Shown: one piece after another, positions 34,070 through 42,662 of the stretch
Layout of the letters: each line of letters opens with the position of its first letter
Position numbering within the stretch: the first letter of the stretch is position 1
DNA from: Bacteroidales bacterium
Lineage (GTDB): Bacteria; Bacteroidota; Bacteroidia; Bacteroidales; Muribaculaceae
DNA length: 64,000 bases
Direction: 5' to 3'
NCBI GenBank assembly: GCA_003150235.1
Contig: QAMW01000018.1
Span: 7,106 to 71,105, forward strand
Translations under genes and position numbers: made by a program
Notes under the pieces: model-generated
The model's database searches: none
What the model saw: the letters and a program-made list of their open reading frames with translations, nothing else
Told to the model about the DNA's origin: nothing

Positions 34070-35416
34070 CTATAGCCCTTCCGCCCGCGCCACGGCAGAT
34101 GTCTTCTTCGGGTTCCAGGAATCTTTGTAAGAGGAGTAGAAGAAAAGCTCCGATGTGTGGGCTATAAGGCGCGTGATACGTAAGAAATATCCGGTATAGA
34201 AGGTGGTTGTGAACACGTATGGAAATAGTTTCGCCTCTTCCCTGGGGCGCTCGGTCACAATGAGTATCACTCCGAACGCCACGATGGCGAAAGCCATTCT
34301 TATGAGATAGCCGATCACGATGATTTCCCACAAGCGGTCGACATTCATGAAAAACAGCATGATGATGTAGAAAAACCACACGTAGTTGAAAGCGAAATCG
34401 TAGACGATGTTTTCAAGATTGGAAAGCATGTTGAGAAACGAGAAATTGCGGTCGCTCCACAGAATGTCGCTGTGTTTGCGTATGCGGAAGCGCACAAGCG
34501 ACTTCGACCAGCGTTTACGCTGCTTGAAGAGTTTCGCCCACGATGTAGGCACATTGGTCATGCATACGGCGTTGTTGGCAAACCACACCTTGTAGCCTGC
34601 CTTGCGCAGTTTCTGGGTGATGTCGCCGTCAAGACCGGGACCTATGTCCCAGCATCCGACCTCACGTATCGCCTCGGTCTCAAACGCGCCGAACGCGCCG
34701 GAGATGATATGGTATATGCCGAGCATGTTGGAGCCCATTCGTCCTACCATGATGGTCTTGAGATATTCCAGTGCCTGCAGGGTGGAGCATAGCGACTCAT
34801 GGGCGTTGCGCACCTTTATGCAGCCGCCCACGCCCTTGATGTTGCGGTCGAAGTAAAACGGTATCAGTATCTTTTCTATTGCATCGCGGTCGAGCGAGCT
34901 GTCAGCGTCAAGGTGAATGATGTATTTGCCCGAGGCGTGTGACGCGGCAAAGTTTGCGGCGCATGCCTTTCCTCCGCCGAGATTGAGGCGGAAAAACTTG
35001 GTGATATAGCCCGCGCGCTGCAGGTCGTTGCAGATGATCGGGGTAGCGTCGTCAGAGCCGTCGTCGACTATGATTATCTCGAAATTCTGATAGGTCTGCT
35101 CGCGAAGTGACTCCACGAGCTTGTAGATATGCCGTCCTTCGTTTTTACCCGGGGCGAGTATCGATACAAGCGGCATCTCTGTGTAAAGCAGATTGCGCGC
35201 CACTGTGTCGCGACGGCGAAACGACTTATGGAAAAACACCTGTCTTATCGCCGTTATGATATCAAGAAGATAATATCGCGGAAACTCGATGATAAACAGA
35301 AACCAATAGGTAGAGAGCGCCACTTCCCACGAAAGATTCGTGGAAAAACACACCATGATGCCGTTAAGCAGCTCAAAGATGTCGTGTAGCACTCCTTTGA
35401 AAAATGTCTCTATCAT
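34070..35416 (-). CDS. Processive glycosyltransferase family 2 membrane synthase
   Basis: 448 residues. An N-terminal membrane segment (30-62) precedes a GT2 domain with DDG (118-120), D170-A-D172, LDGD (262-265) and QRKRW (299-303), the QxxRW motif of processive synthases such as cellulose, alginate and hyaluronan synthases. Two to four C-terminal helices (about 325-410) form the membrane channel. No PilZ domain is present. In the operon it probably polymerises the UDP-uronate made by the downstream dehydrogenase and passes the chain to the HlyD/TolC pair. Confidence 0.9.
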   Translation of the reverse strand: MIETFFKGVLHDIFELLNGIMVCFSTNLSWEVALSTYWFLFIIEFPRYYLLDIITAIRQVFFHKSFRRRDTVARNLLYTEMPLVSILAPGKNEGRHIYKLVESLREQTYQNFEIIIVDDGSDDATPIICNDLQRAGYITKFFRLNLGGGKACAANFAASHASGKYIIHLDADSSLDRDAIEKILIPFYFDRNIKGVGGCIKVRNAHESLCSTLQALEYLKTIMVGRMGSNMLGIYHIISGAFGAFETEAIREVGCWDIGPGLDGDITQKLRKAGYKVWFANNAVCMTNVPTSWAKLFKQRKRWSKSLVRFRIRKHSDILWSDRNFSFLNMLSNLENIVYDFAFNYVWFFYIIMLFFMNVDRLWEIIVIGYLIRMAFAIVAFGVILIVTERPREEAKLFPYVFTTTFYTGYFLRITRLIAHTSELFFYSSYKDSWNPKKTSAVARAEGL

Positions 35417-35481
35417 CGGTTATTATAAGATTTATAAGATGTATATATAATTTGAGATGTATATATAATTAATGTATATGT

Positions 35482-36915
35482 TTATTTGTTGCGTGATTCC
35501 TCCAGTCGCCTTACGAATGTCTCCGGGTCGGTGTCGGGATGGTAGATGTATGTCTCCACCAGCTCAAACTGGAATCCGTCGTGAAGCTGTCGGTAGTCGT
35601 TAAGCTCGGCTTTCAGCTCATACTCCATCTTGCTTTGCTGGCGCCCGATTTCGCCTTCCCGCACACGGCTCATGAAGTAATAGTTGTTACCCCATATCGC
35701 ACTCTTGTAGGTGAAGAATCGCGCCATCGCCTGCACTATGGGCGGTCGCGCGTCAAGCGACGGACCTTCATCGGCATTAGGGTCGAATACATAGAAACGG
35801 GTGATAATGAGCACTTCGCCCTGATTGTTGCGTGCCGTGGAGAACTGGCGCACATAGTCCATGAAATTGCGTGTGGAGGTGTAGCCGAAGAATCCCGCCT
35901 GACTTATGGTGTGTACCACGTCGTTGCCGGCAAAAGCATGGATGCCGTCGGGGGTAAGCTCGTACTCGTAAACGTCGCGTGACAACAGCTCGTCGGTCTC
36001 GAGGCTTCGCTTGCACGATGAGCAGAGCACCCTCATGTCGGGGTACATGAATGATTCCTCACATTGGTTGCACGTGTATATCGCCGAGGGCTTGTCGTAG
36101 TCTACGCCTATATGCCTGAGCAGCACATGACATTTAGGACAGCGCAATTCTCCATCCCACTGGTAGGTCGACTCAGGCGACACGTTGGCGCAGCGGAAAT
36201 GGTGGATTACCGACTGCTGGCGCAAGTCGGAGCTGTTGCACTTGGGGCAGGTCTCGAAAAAGAAGAGATGGCTGCTTCCGCAGTGGGGGCACTCGTGTAT
36301 CCTGTCGATAAACCTGCTGTGGCGTATATAGCCGAGACGCAGCATCTCGGAATGGAAAAACTCGCGTTCCTGCGCGGCTATTCGTTCCTGTCCGGTGTAC
36401 CACATCGTGTAGTTGTACAGTGCCATGTAACCTATGCTCATGCCTCGTATAGGCTCGGAGCTGAATGTGAACATTCCGCGCGAGATGGCGTAACGCACCA
36501 GACGGAACATCTCTTCGGCGTGGGTCACCACCGGCTCCGTGCCGAGAAGGAAGTTGAGGCGGCGCATTGAGCCGTATATCTCGTCGATGGTCTGTGCCAG
36601 GTCACGGTCGGTGGGCGACGATGCGTAACCGTCGACGATTATCGCCGCCTCCCCCAGCCAGCCCTGAAGCCGCTGGGTGACAAACAACGGCTTGAACCGG
36701 CACTTCTCTGACAGAAGCGGCGATGCAAGGCGTATGGCGAGGCGCGTGTAGTCGTGGAGCGGATTTATCACGTTTATAAACATGGCATCGAAATCCTCAA
36801 AATCAAGCTCCGGGGTGCGGTCTACATCGAGCACCTCGTTTATCACCAATATCTTGCGTCGGCTGAAATTGGTGATAATCTGATATTTTTCGTTTACTCG
36901 GTTTCTTGAGTTCAT
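35482..36915 (-). CDS. TackOD1-like zinc-ribbon protein with degenerate GGDEF-like domain
   Basis: 477 residues from the ATG at 36915, which overlaps the adaptor stop as ATGA; the frame is open to 36948. Residues 20-130 look like a degenerate receiver. Residues 205-305 contain five CxxC pairs (C209/212, C223/226, C259/262, C282/285, C298/301) plus C242, and the strings HHFRCANVSPES and RHIGVDYDKPSA, which match TackOD1 (thaumarchaeal output domain 1) as I know it. The last 150 residues resemble GGDEF, with WGNNYYF (408-414) in place of GGDEF, so catalysis is not expected. It likely senses or relays a signal to the polysaccharide synthase. Confidence 0.72.
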   Translation of the reverse strand: MNSRNRVNEKYQIITNFSRRKILVINEVLDVDRTPELDFEDFDAMFINVINPLHDYTRLAIRLASPLLSEKCRFKPLFVTQRLQGWLGEAAIIVDGYASSPTDRDLAQTIDEIYGSMRRLNFLLGTEPVVTHAEEMFRLVRYAISRGMFTFSSEPIRGMSIGYMALYNYTMWYTGQERIAAQEREFFHSEMLRLGYIRHSRFIDRIHECPHCGSSHLFFFETCPKCNSSDLRQQSVIHHFRCANVSPESTYQWDGELRCPKCHVLLRHIGVDYDKPSAIYTCNQCEESFMYPDMRVLCSSCKRSLETDELLSRDVYEYELTPDGIHAFAGNDVVHTISQAGFFGYTSTRNFMDYVRQFSTARNNQGEVLIITRFYVFDPNADEGPSLDARPPIVQAMARFFTYKSAIWGNNYYFMSRVREGEIGRQQSKMEYELKAELNDYRQLHDGFQFELVETYIYHPDTDPETFVRRLEESRNK

Positions 36916-38222
36916 TTCTTTTCCGGTTTTCGTGAATCGAGTATCCATGCGTCGCGAAATTCGCGCTGTGTCCTCGAAATAGTCTTTAGTTCCGCAGCGG
37001 CTTCATCCATCGATGCGTACCTCGCCGCGTAGACATACCATTTTCCGCTGCGATACAGCTTGCCGCTCCTTGACAACGCCATGTCCTGTAATTCGGCAAC
37101 CTTTGTATCGGCATTTTTTTCTGATTGGAATACATTGGTTATGATGTAGAACACCTTTTCCGACTCGGCAGCTGCCGCCCTGCGTTCATTTTCCACTTTC
37201 AGCAGACTGTCGTCGCTCTGCCTCAGGGCTGCGAGCGAGTCGGCACGGTGCTGTTTGCGCGTCTGTTTCAGCGAGTCGGCGCGCGCTTCCTCCATGCGGC
37301 GTTCAATCACGCTGTAATGACGTCGGCGGTTCAGGTAGTCGACAAGCGACGAGTCGTTGACCCCGGCGCCTGTGGTCACCCACAGATAATTGCTCGGGGA
37401 GTCGCTCTTCCATGTATCCAGATTCTTGATCCTGATTGTGACCGGAAGCCCCGACGCGACGCTCCAGAAAGGTATTCTCTGGTCGTAGTCGATGTCGAGC
37501 TTGGCAATCAGCGCGGTATTTTTCTTGGTGAAATAGCTGCGCAGATTTTCGGGAATCTCCTCGGTGCGCATTCCTATCACCGAGACATGGGCGTCAAACG
37601 ACAGGTTTTCATTCACTACAATCTCGGCAAGTGAGTTATAGGTGATGTTGTGGATTTTATCCGGCGGAATGTAGGCGACCACATGCAGGTTGTTGTCGGT
37701 GAGATTGAGGTGCTGCGCCGTCATGAGAAGTTCCTTTTCAAAGAACACCATACGGTCGGGAGCTACGATATTGACGATAATCGCCGAGTCGGTCGCAAGA
37801 CGGAAGCGTTGTGCCGCCTGGAGTGAACGTGCGCGGAAATTGTCGTATATCTGCGCTCCGTCACCTCCGGTGCCGTGGATACCGCGCGCCGCAGGGTCGG
37901 TTGACCGGCGCATGCCGCCAAGCATACCCGCCTCTGCCTGCATAGCCTTTAACATGGCGAGTGCCTCGCTTAGCATACGTTCAAGGTCCATGCGGTGAGA
38001 GTTGTCGCTGAGACCGAATTGAATATTGTGGTTTTCAAGCGATATCTGTTTGCGCAGTTCGGCGATTCTCACTTTCTGCACCGCTATTTCCTGCAGGAGG
38101 CTGTTGTAGCGGATGGTAAGGTCGCGGTTGCGCGCCACGATTATAGGCTCGGTGTTGATGTTTGCCTGCTCGGTCATCACGTCCATCATGAAATAGGAGT
38201 AGAGGGTGTCGCCGGGAAGCAC
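36912..38222 (-). CDS. HlyD-type membrane fusion protein with SPOR tail, C-terminal part
   Basis: 436 residues from a GTG at 38222. Same frame as the 66-residue ORF at 38280-38480 with only a TAG (38282-38280) between, so this is the main part of one gene of about 522 codons cut by a nonsense codon. Visible: long coiled-coil hairpin (about residues 30-95), beta-barrel strands typical of HlyD/Alg44 adaptors (ITYNSLAEIVVNENLSFDAHV), a charged helical linker and a C-terminal SPOR domain (VFYIITNVFQSEKN, KWYVYAARYASMDEAAAEL). It would link the GT2 synthase to TolC, but translated from this GTG it lacks the membrane anchor. Confidence 0.8.
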   Translation of the reverse strand: MLPGDTLYSYFMMDVMTEQANINTEPIIVARNRDLTIRYNSLLQEIAVQKVRIAELRKQISLENHNIQFGLSDNSHRMDLERMLSEALAMLKAMQAEAGMLGGMRRSTDPAARGIHGTGGDGAQIYDNFRARSLQAAQRFRLATDSAIIVNIVAPDRMVFFEKELLMTAQHLNLTDNNLHVVAYIPPDKIHNITYNSLAEIVVNENLSFDAHVSVIGMRTEEIPENLRSYFTKKNTALIAKLDIDYDQRIPFWSVASGLPVTIRIKNLDTWKSDSPSNYLWVTTGAGVNDSSLVDYLNRRRHYSVIERRMEEARADSLKQTRKQHRADSLAALRQSDDSLLKVENERRAAAAESEKVFYIITNVFQSEKNADTKVAELQDMALSRSGKLYRSGKWYVYAARYASMDEAAAELKTISRTQREFRDAWILDSRKPEKK

Positions 38223-38279
38223 GATGTCGCCTGTCTCGACATAGAGGCTGTCGAGGAAGATGTCAAACGGTGTCCTTAT

Positions 38280-38480
38280 CTAGTTGGCATCGACATGGAT
38301 ATAACCGTCGAAATCGGAATAGACGACTTTTCTGCCGACATAAAGCCCGAGAATAATCAATATCACGCCAAGCACGGTAGCTGCTACTATCTGCTGGCGG
38401 TTGACCTTGCGTTTGCGTTGCCGCAGGATCTCTTCTATGTTTTCCTTCTCGTCGTGAGAGCGGTAGGTGAAATTCTTCAT
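38280..38480 (-). CDS. N-terminal anchor fragment of the HlyD-type adaptor
   Basis: 66 residues: a basic cytoplasmic head (IEEILRQRKRKVNRQQ), one membrane helix (QIVAATVLGVILIILGLYVG, about residues 30-48) and the start of the first adaptor strand (YSDFDGYIHVDAN), then TAG. The codons after the stop read IRTPFDIFLDSLYVETGDIV without interruption into the 436-residue ORF, which is exactly the lipoyl/barrel start expected for HlyD. So this is not an independent small gene. Lies 15 bp downstream of tolC. Confidence 0.8.
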   Translation of the reverse strand: MKNFTYRSHDEKENIEEILRQRKRKVNRQQIVAATVLGVILIILGLYVGRKVVYSDFDGYIHVDAN

Positions 38481-38494
38481 GTCTGCGGTAGCTG

Positions 38495-39898
38495 TTACAT
38501 GTTGGTGTCTATAGCGACTGAGTCAAGCGGTATCTCGCGGCAGAAACGGAGTACCGACTCATCGGTCAGGAATTTCTGCAAATCGGCTATACAGCAGTCC
38601 TTGCGGTACTGGAAGTCGATGAATTTCTCGCAACATGAAAGGTAACTGTTGTACTCCTTCATGCGGGCGAGGCGGTTGTATTCGCCCACGCGGTTGTCGT
38701 AGGCGTTGCCGCGCAAGGTGAGATACTTTTTCAGTTCTTCCATGCGTCGGTATTCGCCGAGCGAAGCGTTGTTGTAGCGTTCGATGTCGAGGAGTATGGC
38801 GTTGACCGCCTCCATTATGCGGGCGGCTATGTGCGACTCTTCGGCGGAGAGTATGTTGCGCTGCGCCCTGAGGGCGTCTTTCTTTTTCCAGAACTCAAAC
38901 GAGAGCGGGATGGTAAACACCAGCCCCGCATCGACATTTGACGAGTTGGGGGCGTGAGGCCGGGTATAGTAGGAATAGCGTACAAACGGCGCGGCGTTGA
39001 CCTCGGTCCAATAGCTTGTGTTTTTCTCCTGCTGTTCGAGCAGTTCCATCTGAAGCTGCAGCGTGGAGATGTCGGCTTGGGTCTTGCGCACGTGCTGCAG
39101 GTAGGCGGCGGTGTCGATTTCGACAAAGTAGCCGGCGGGGCGCGAGAGGTCGAGCGCGGGGAGATGCCTGCCGGGCAGCGATGCAAACATCCTTTCAGCC
39201 TCGGCTTTTTCATTTAATATCTGGAGCAGGTCGTCGCTGGGGATGTTTTCATTTTCCAGAAGATACATGTAGGCTGAGCTGAGCATGTTGAGGTTGCGGA
39301 TGCGTTGCAGCAATACCCCTCCCATGAGCGAGTCGCTGTACTGGCGGAACGCTTCTTTCTGGCGCTCCACGAGCATTCCGAGGTCCTCCTTGTCGTAGGC
39401 GAGCTTGTCGATGCGTCCGCGCAGTTTCTGCTCATTGATTCTTCCCTGTCGCTTGAAAAGCGCGCTCTGGAAGGGATACCACCTTAGCTCCGCCTGGATT
39501 TTGCCCTTGTAGACTGAAACAGGGTCTTCCTCGTCCATGCCAAGGTCGCCGTCAAGGCGGTAGTAGGTCTGCCCGGTGAAGCGTAATCCGGTAAGGCTCT
39601 TGATTTCCCCGATTTCGGCTGCGGTGCGGCGGTCGATGGCGCGGTTGAGGTCGTCGCGTGTGGGGGATACGCCCGTTGTGGCTGTTGAGTCGGTGACGCT
39701 AAGCGATGCCGGGCGGCTGCCGTCGCGGCTCCCGAATATGAGGGAGTCGAGATGCTCGAAGCGCTTGTCGAAATTGGCAAGAATCTCCATGCCGCGTTGA
39801 TTCTGCGCCGATAGTCCGAATGAGAGCCGGGGGAGCAGCAAGATGACAACGAGACCCATTACCTGAAAAAGGGTTATGATATAGTTAGGTCGGTTCAT
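38495..39898 (-). CDS. TolC family outer membrane efflux/secretion protein
   Basis: 467 residues from MNRPNYIITLFQ (39898); ATG at 39913 is possible. A signal peptide (to about residue 31) is followed by long alpha-helical hairpins (KLRGRIDKLAYDKEDLGMLVERQ; RIMEAVNAILLDIERYNNA), with a central WTEVNAAPFVRYSYYTRP segment expected in the beta-barrel and VDAGLVFTIPLSFEFWKKKDALR, a common TolC strand-helix junction. It forms the outer-membrane exit duct. First gene of the operon, just after a good promoter; partner is the HlyD-type adaptor. Confidence 0.85.
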   Translation of the reverse strand: MNRPNYIITLFQVMGLVVILLLPRLSFGLSAQNQRGMEILANFDKRFEHLDSLIFGSRDGSRPASLSVTDSTATTGVSPTRDDLNRAIDRRTAAEIGEIKSLTGLRFTGQTYYRLDGDLGMDEEDPVSVYKGKIQAELRWYPFQSALFKRQGRINEQKLRGRIDKLAYDKEDLGMLVERQKEAFRQYSDSLMGGVLLQRIRNLNMLSSAYMYLLENENIPSDDLLQILNEKAEAERMFASLPGRHLPALDLSRPAGYFVEIDTAAYLQHVRKTQADISTLQLQMELLEQQEKNTSYWTEVNAAPFVRYSYYTRPHAPNSSNVDAGLVFTIPLSFEFWKKKDALRAQRNILSAEESHIAARIMEAVNAILLDIERYNNASLGEYRRMEELKKYLTLRGNAYDNRVGEYNRLARMKEYNSYLSCCEKFIDFQYRKDCCIADLQKFLTDESVLRFCREIPLDSVAIDTNM

Positions 39899-40010
39899 TA
39901 CAGTCAGGTTCATAAATGATGCCGTTTCGCAGACCGATGTCACGATTGATGGCAGGCACTTATAAATATTAAGGTTAGTTGATGCAGGACATTTCTTTAA
40001 TTACTATCTA

Positions 40011-40041
40011 CAAAGATAAAGAGAAAAATTTATTTTATCAA
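40011..40041 (-). promoter_or_regulatory. Promoter of the exopolysaccharide operon
   Basis: Minus strand: TTG (40041-40039), 20 bp, TATCTTTG (40018-40011). The leader to tolC would be about 105 nt. Confidence 0.65.
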
Positions 40042-40146
40042 TAGTGTTCGGCGCAACCGGGCATGTTTTTGAGATTATTTATTTGATTTGATGGGCGTTT
40101 ATTGATTTTTATGGATTTAAAGCGATATTGAATGGGTATAAATATG

Positions 40147-40154
40147 TAAATTTG
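40147..40154 (+). promoter_or_regulatory. Promoter -7 element of the PBP1A gene
   Basis: TAAATTTG, 30 bp before the ATG at 40185; no upstream TTTG at ideal spacing. Confidence 0.5.
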
Positions 40155-40184
40155 CACCAAATTCATCAAGAGTAACCTTACTGC

Positions 40185-42566
40185 ATGAGCGATTCTAATA
40201 ACAACGATAAGCCAAGACGCAGCCGCAATGGTATCATAGCCGCTATGTGGGCGGTGTTTGTATTTATTGTCGGTGCGGTATTTTTCTTTTTCTTCCTTAT
40301 ATATAACGGGGTGATAGGCTACATGCCACCTATCGAGGAGCTTAAGAATCCGAAAGACCGTTTTGCCTCGGTGGTGTATTCCGCCGACGGAGAGGAACTC
40401 GGCAGGTATTTCGCCAACACGGGCAACAGGGTGTATGTCGAGTTTGACGATATCTCCCAGAATGTCATCGACGCGCTTATCGCTACGGAGGATTCGCGTT
40501 TTGAGGAACATTCCGGCATCGATGTGCGCGCTCTCGGGCGTGTCGCCGTGAAGACCCTCGTGCTGCATCAGAAAAATGCCGGGGGCGGCTCGACCATTAC
40601 CCAGCAGCTTGCCAAGCAGCTTTATTCGCCATCATCCGACGGATTGCTCGAACGCGCGCTGCAAAAGCCTATCGAGTGGATGATAGCGGTGAAACTGGAG
40701 CGTTGTTACTCCAAGGATGAGATTATAAAGATGTATCTCAACCAGTTTGACTTCCTTTACAACGCGGTCGGCATCAAGTCGGCGGCTTACGTGTATTTCG
40801 GCAAGGATCCCAAGGATCTGAACGTCCAGGAGGCGGCTACCCTCGTCGGCATGGTGAAGAATCCCTCTTATTATAATCCCGTGAGAAAGCCGGAACGTAC
40901 ACGCGAACGCCGCAATGTGGTGCTGGAGCAGATGTATAAGAATGACATGCTGACCGAGGCTGAGCTTGATTCGCTGAAGCAGCTGCCGCTTGTGCTCGAT
41001 TTCCATAAGGTCGACCATAAGGAAGGGCTTGCGCCATATTTCCGCGAGGAACTGCGCCGTGTATTGAGGGCTAAGAAACCTGTGCGCTCCGACTATCATG
41101 GCTGGGAGCAGCAGAAGTTTGTCGACGATTCGATTGCCTGGGAGACCAATCCTTTGTTTGGCTGGATTGAGAAAAATCCGAAGCCCGACGGCTCGAAATA
41201 TGACATTTATACCGACGGCTTGAAGATTTATACTACCATCGACTCTCGTATGCAGCGTTATGCCGAGGACGCTGTCGTGCAGCATCTCGGAAAGACGCTT
41301 CAGCCAAGTTTCTTCCGCGAGAAGCGCGGTGTGAAAGGTGCGCCGTACACTACCAACCGCGAGGAGCTATCTTCTTCGCAGCTTGACGCGCTTATAAAGA
41401 AAGGCATGAAGCAGAGCGACCGCTGGTACACGATGAAAAAGGCGGGCTACTCCGAGGAGGAGATAACGAAGGCGTTCAACACACCGGTTGAGATGAAGGT
41501 GTTTTCTTACGCCGGTACGGTAGATACAGTGATGACTCCGATGGACTCGATTCTGTACAACAAGCATTTCCTGCGCGCCGGATTCATGTCGATGGATCCT
41601 GTCACGGGTCATGTGAAGGCATACGTCGGCGGCCCTAACTTCGCCTTCTTCCAGTATGACATGGTGTCGACCGGACGCCGTCAGATCGGATCTACAATCA
41701 AGCCGTTCCTCTATACTTACGCGATGGAGGAGGGCTACACGCCCTGTGACCAGTTTCTTAACGAGCAGCCGGTAATTTATGACGAGCTTGGAAGGCCCTG
41801 GGCACCACGAAACTCAGGTAGCGCGCGTGTGGGCGAGATGGTCGACATACGCTGGGCGCTCACCAACTCTAACAACTGGATATCGGCGCGCCTCATGAGC
41901 CAGCTCTCGCCGGCGACACTTGTGCGCAACATGCACAATTTCGGTATCACCAACCATCTCGACCCGGTTATCGCGCTGTGTCTCGGTCCGTGTGATGTGT
42001 CGGTAAAGGAGATGGTGACTGCATATTCGGCGTTTGCAAACAAGGGTATGCGTGTCGACCCGCTGTTTGTGACCGCCATAGCCGACAATAACGGCAATAT
42101 TATCTCTGAATTTGCTCCGAAACATACCGAGGTGATAAGTTCCGACGCTTATTACAAGATACTCTCCATATTGCTGAATGTGGTTGACGGCGGTACCGGT
42201 AACCGTCTGCGCCGCGCCCCTTACGGGCTGACCGCACAGATGGGAGGCAAGACCGGTACGACCAACTCCAACTCCGACGGCTGGTTCATGGGCTTTACCC
42301 CGCAGCTTGTGTCGGGTGTGTGGGTCGGCGGCGAGGAGCGTTACATCCACTTCAACGGCATGGCTATGGGACAGGGTGCGTCAATGGCGCTTCCTATCTA
42401 CGGCTTATACATGAAAAAAGTGTACGGTGACCCGACTTTGCCTTACAGCCAGGAGGTAAGATTTGATTTCCCTGCCGACCTTGACCTGTGTGCCAAGGAG
42501 TATTTCGGCGAATTTGTCGACGAGTCCGATTCCACGCAGGAAAGTATCGAGGGTGTATTTGACTGA
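40185..42566 (+). CDS. mrcA: Bifunctional penicillin-binding protein 1A
   Basis: 793 residues. N-terminal cytoplasmic tail and membrane helix (about 22-45), a GT51 glycosyltransferase domain with ATEDSRFEEHSGIDVRAL near 105 and GGGSTITQQLAKQL near 135, then a transpeptidase domain with the acylation motif GSTIKP (SxxK, about residue 507), SNN in TNSNNW and KTGT near 690. It polymerises and cross-links peptidoglycan outside the inner membrane. Monocistronic by layout, divergent from the exopolysaccharide operon. Gene symbol follows the E. coli class A enzyme; paralogues may exist elsewhere. Confidence 0.93.
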   Translation: MSDSNNNDKPRRSRNGIIAAMWAVFVFIVGAVFFFFFLIYNGVIGYMPPIEELKNPKDRFASVVYSADGEELGRYFANTGNRVYVEFDDISQNVIDALIATEDSRFEEHSGIDVRALGRVAVKTLVLHQKNAGGGSTITQQLAKQLYSPSSDGLLERALQKPIEWMIAVKLERCYSKDEIIKMYLNQFDFLYNAVGIKSAAYVYFGKDPKDLNVQEAATLVGMVKNPSYYNPVRKPERTRERRNVVLEQMYKNDMLTEAELDSLKQLPLVLDFHKVDHKEGLAPYFREELRRVLRAKKPVRSDYHGWEQQKFVDDSIAWETNPLFGWIEKNPKPDGSKYDIYTDGLKIYTTIDSRMQRYAEDAVVQHLGKTLQPSFFREKRGVKGAPYTTNREELSSSQLDALIKKGMKQSDRWYTMKKAGYSEEEITKAFNTPVEMKVFSYAGTVDTVMTPMDSILYNKHFLRAGFMSMDPVTGHVKAYVGGPNFAFFQYDMVSTGRRQIGSTIKPFLYTYAMEEGYTPCDQFLNEQPVIYDELGRPWAPRNSGSARVGEMVDIRWALTNSNNWISARLMSQLSPATLVRNMHNFGITNHLDPVIALCLGPCDVSVKEMVTAYSAFANKGMRVDPLFVTAIADNNGNIISEFAPKHTEVISSDAYYKILSILLNVVDGGTGNRLRRAPYGLTAQMGGKTGTTNSNSDGWFMGFTPQLVSGVWVGGEERYIHFNGMAMGQGASMALPIYGLYMKKVYGDPTLPYSQEVRFDFPADLDLCAKEYFGEFVDESDSTQESIEGVFD

Positions 42567-42574
42567 TGGTAAAT

Positions 42575-42598
42575 AATTATGGATTTATTTCCATAATT
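42575..42598. promoter_or_regulatory. Perfect inverted repeat upstream of the biotin enzyme gene
   Basis: AATTATGG - 8 bases - CCATAATT, starting 9 bp after the PBP1A stop and ending 13 bp before the -7 element at 42612. It could be an operator, or a weak AT-rich terminator for mrcA. Confidence 0.45.
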
Positions 42599-42611
42599 AA
42601 CGATTTTCAGT

Positions 42612-42619
42612 TAACTTTG
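42612..42619 (+). promoter_or_regulatory. Promoter -7 element of the biotin enzyme gene
   Basis: TAACTTTG, with TTTC at about 42588-42591 in the place of TTTG; start codon is 44 bp downstream. Confidence 0.55.
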
Positions 42620-42662
42620 CCTGCCTTAATTGGTAACCTTGTAACTCATAGTTTTTAAAGGT

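Noticed and set aside
38280..38282. Amber codon read as an amino acid (recoding)
   Set aside because: Several other genes in the window end at TAG, so general reassignment is unlikely.
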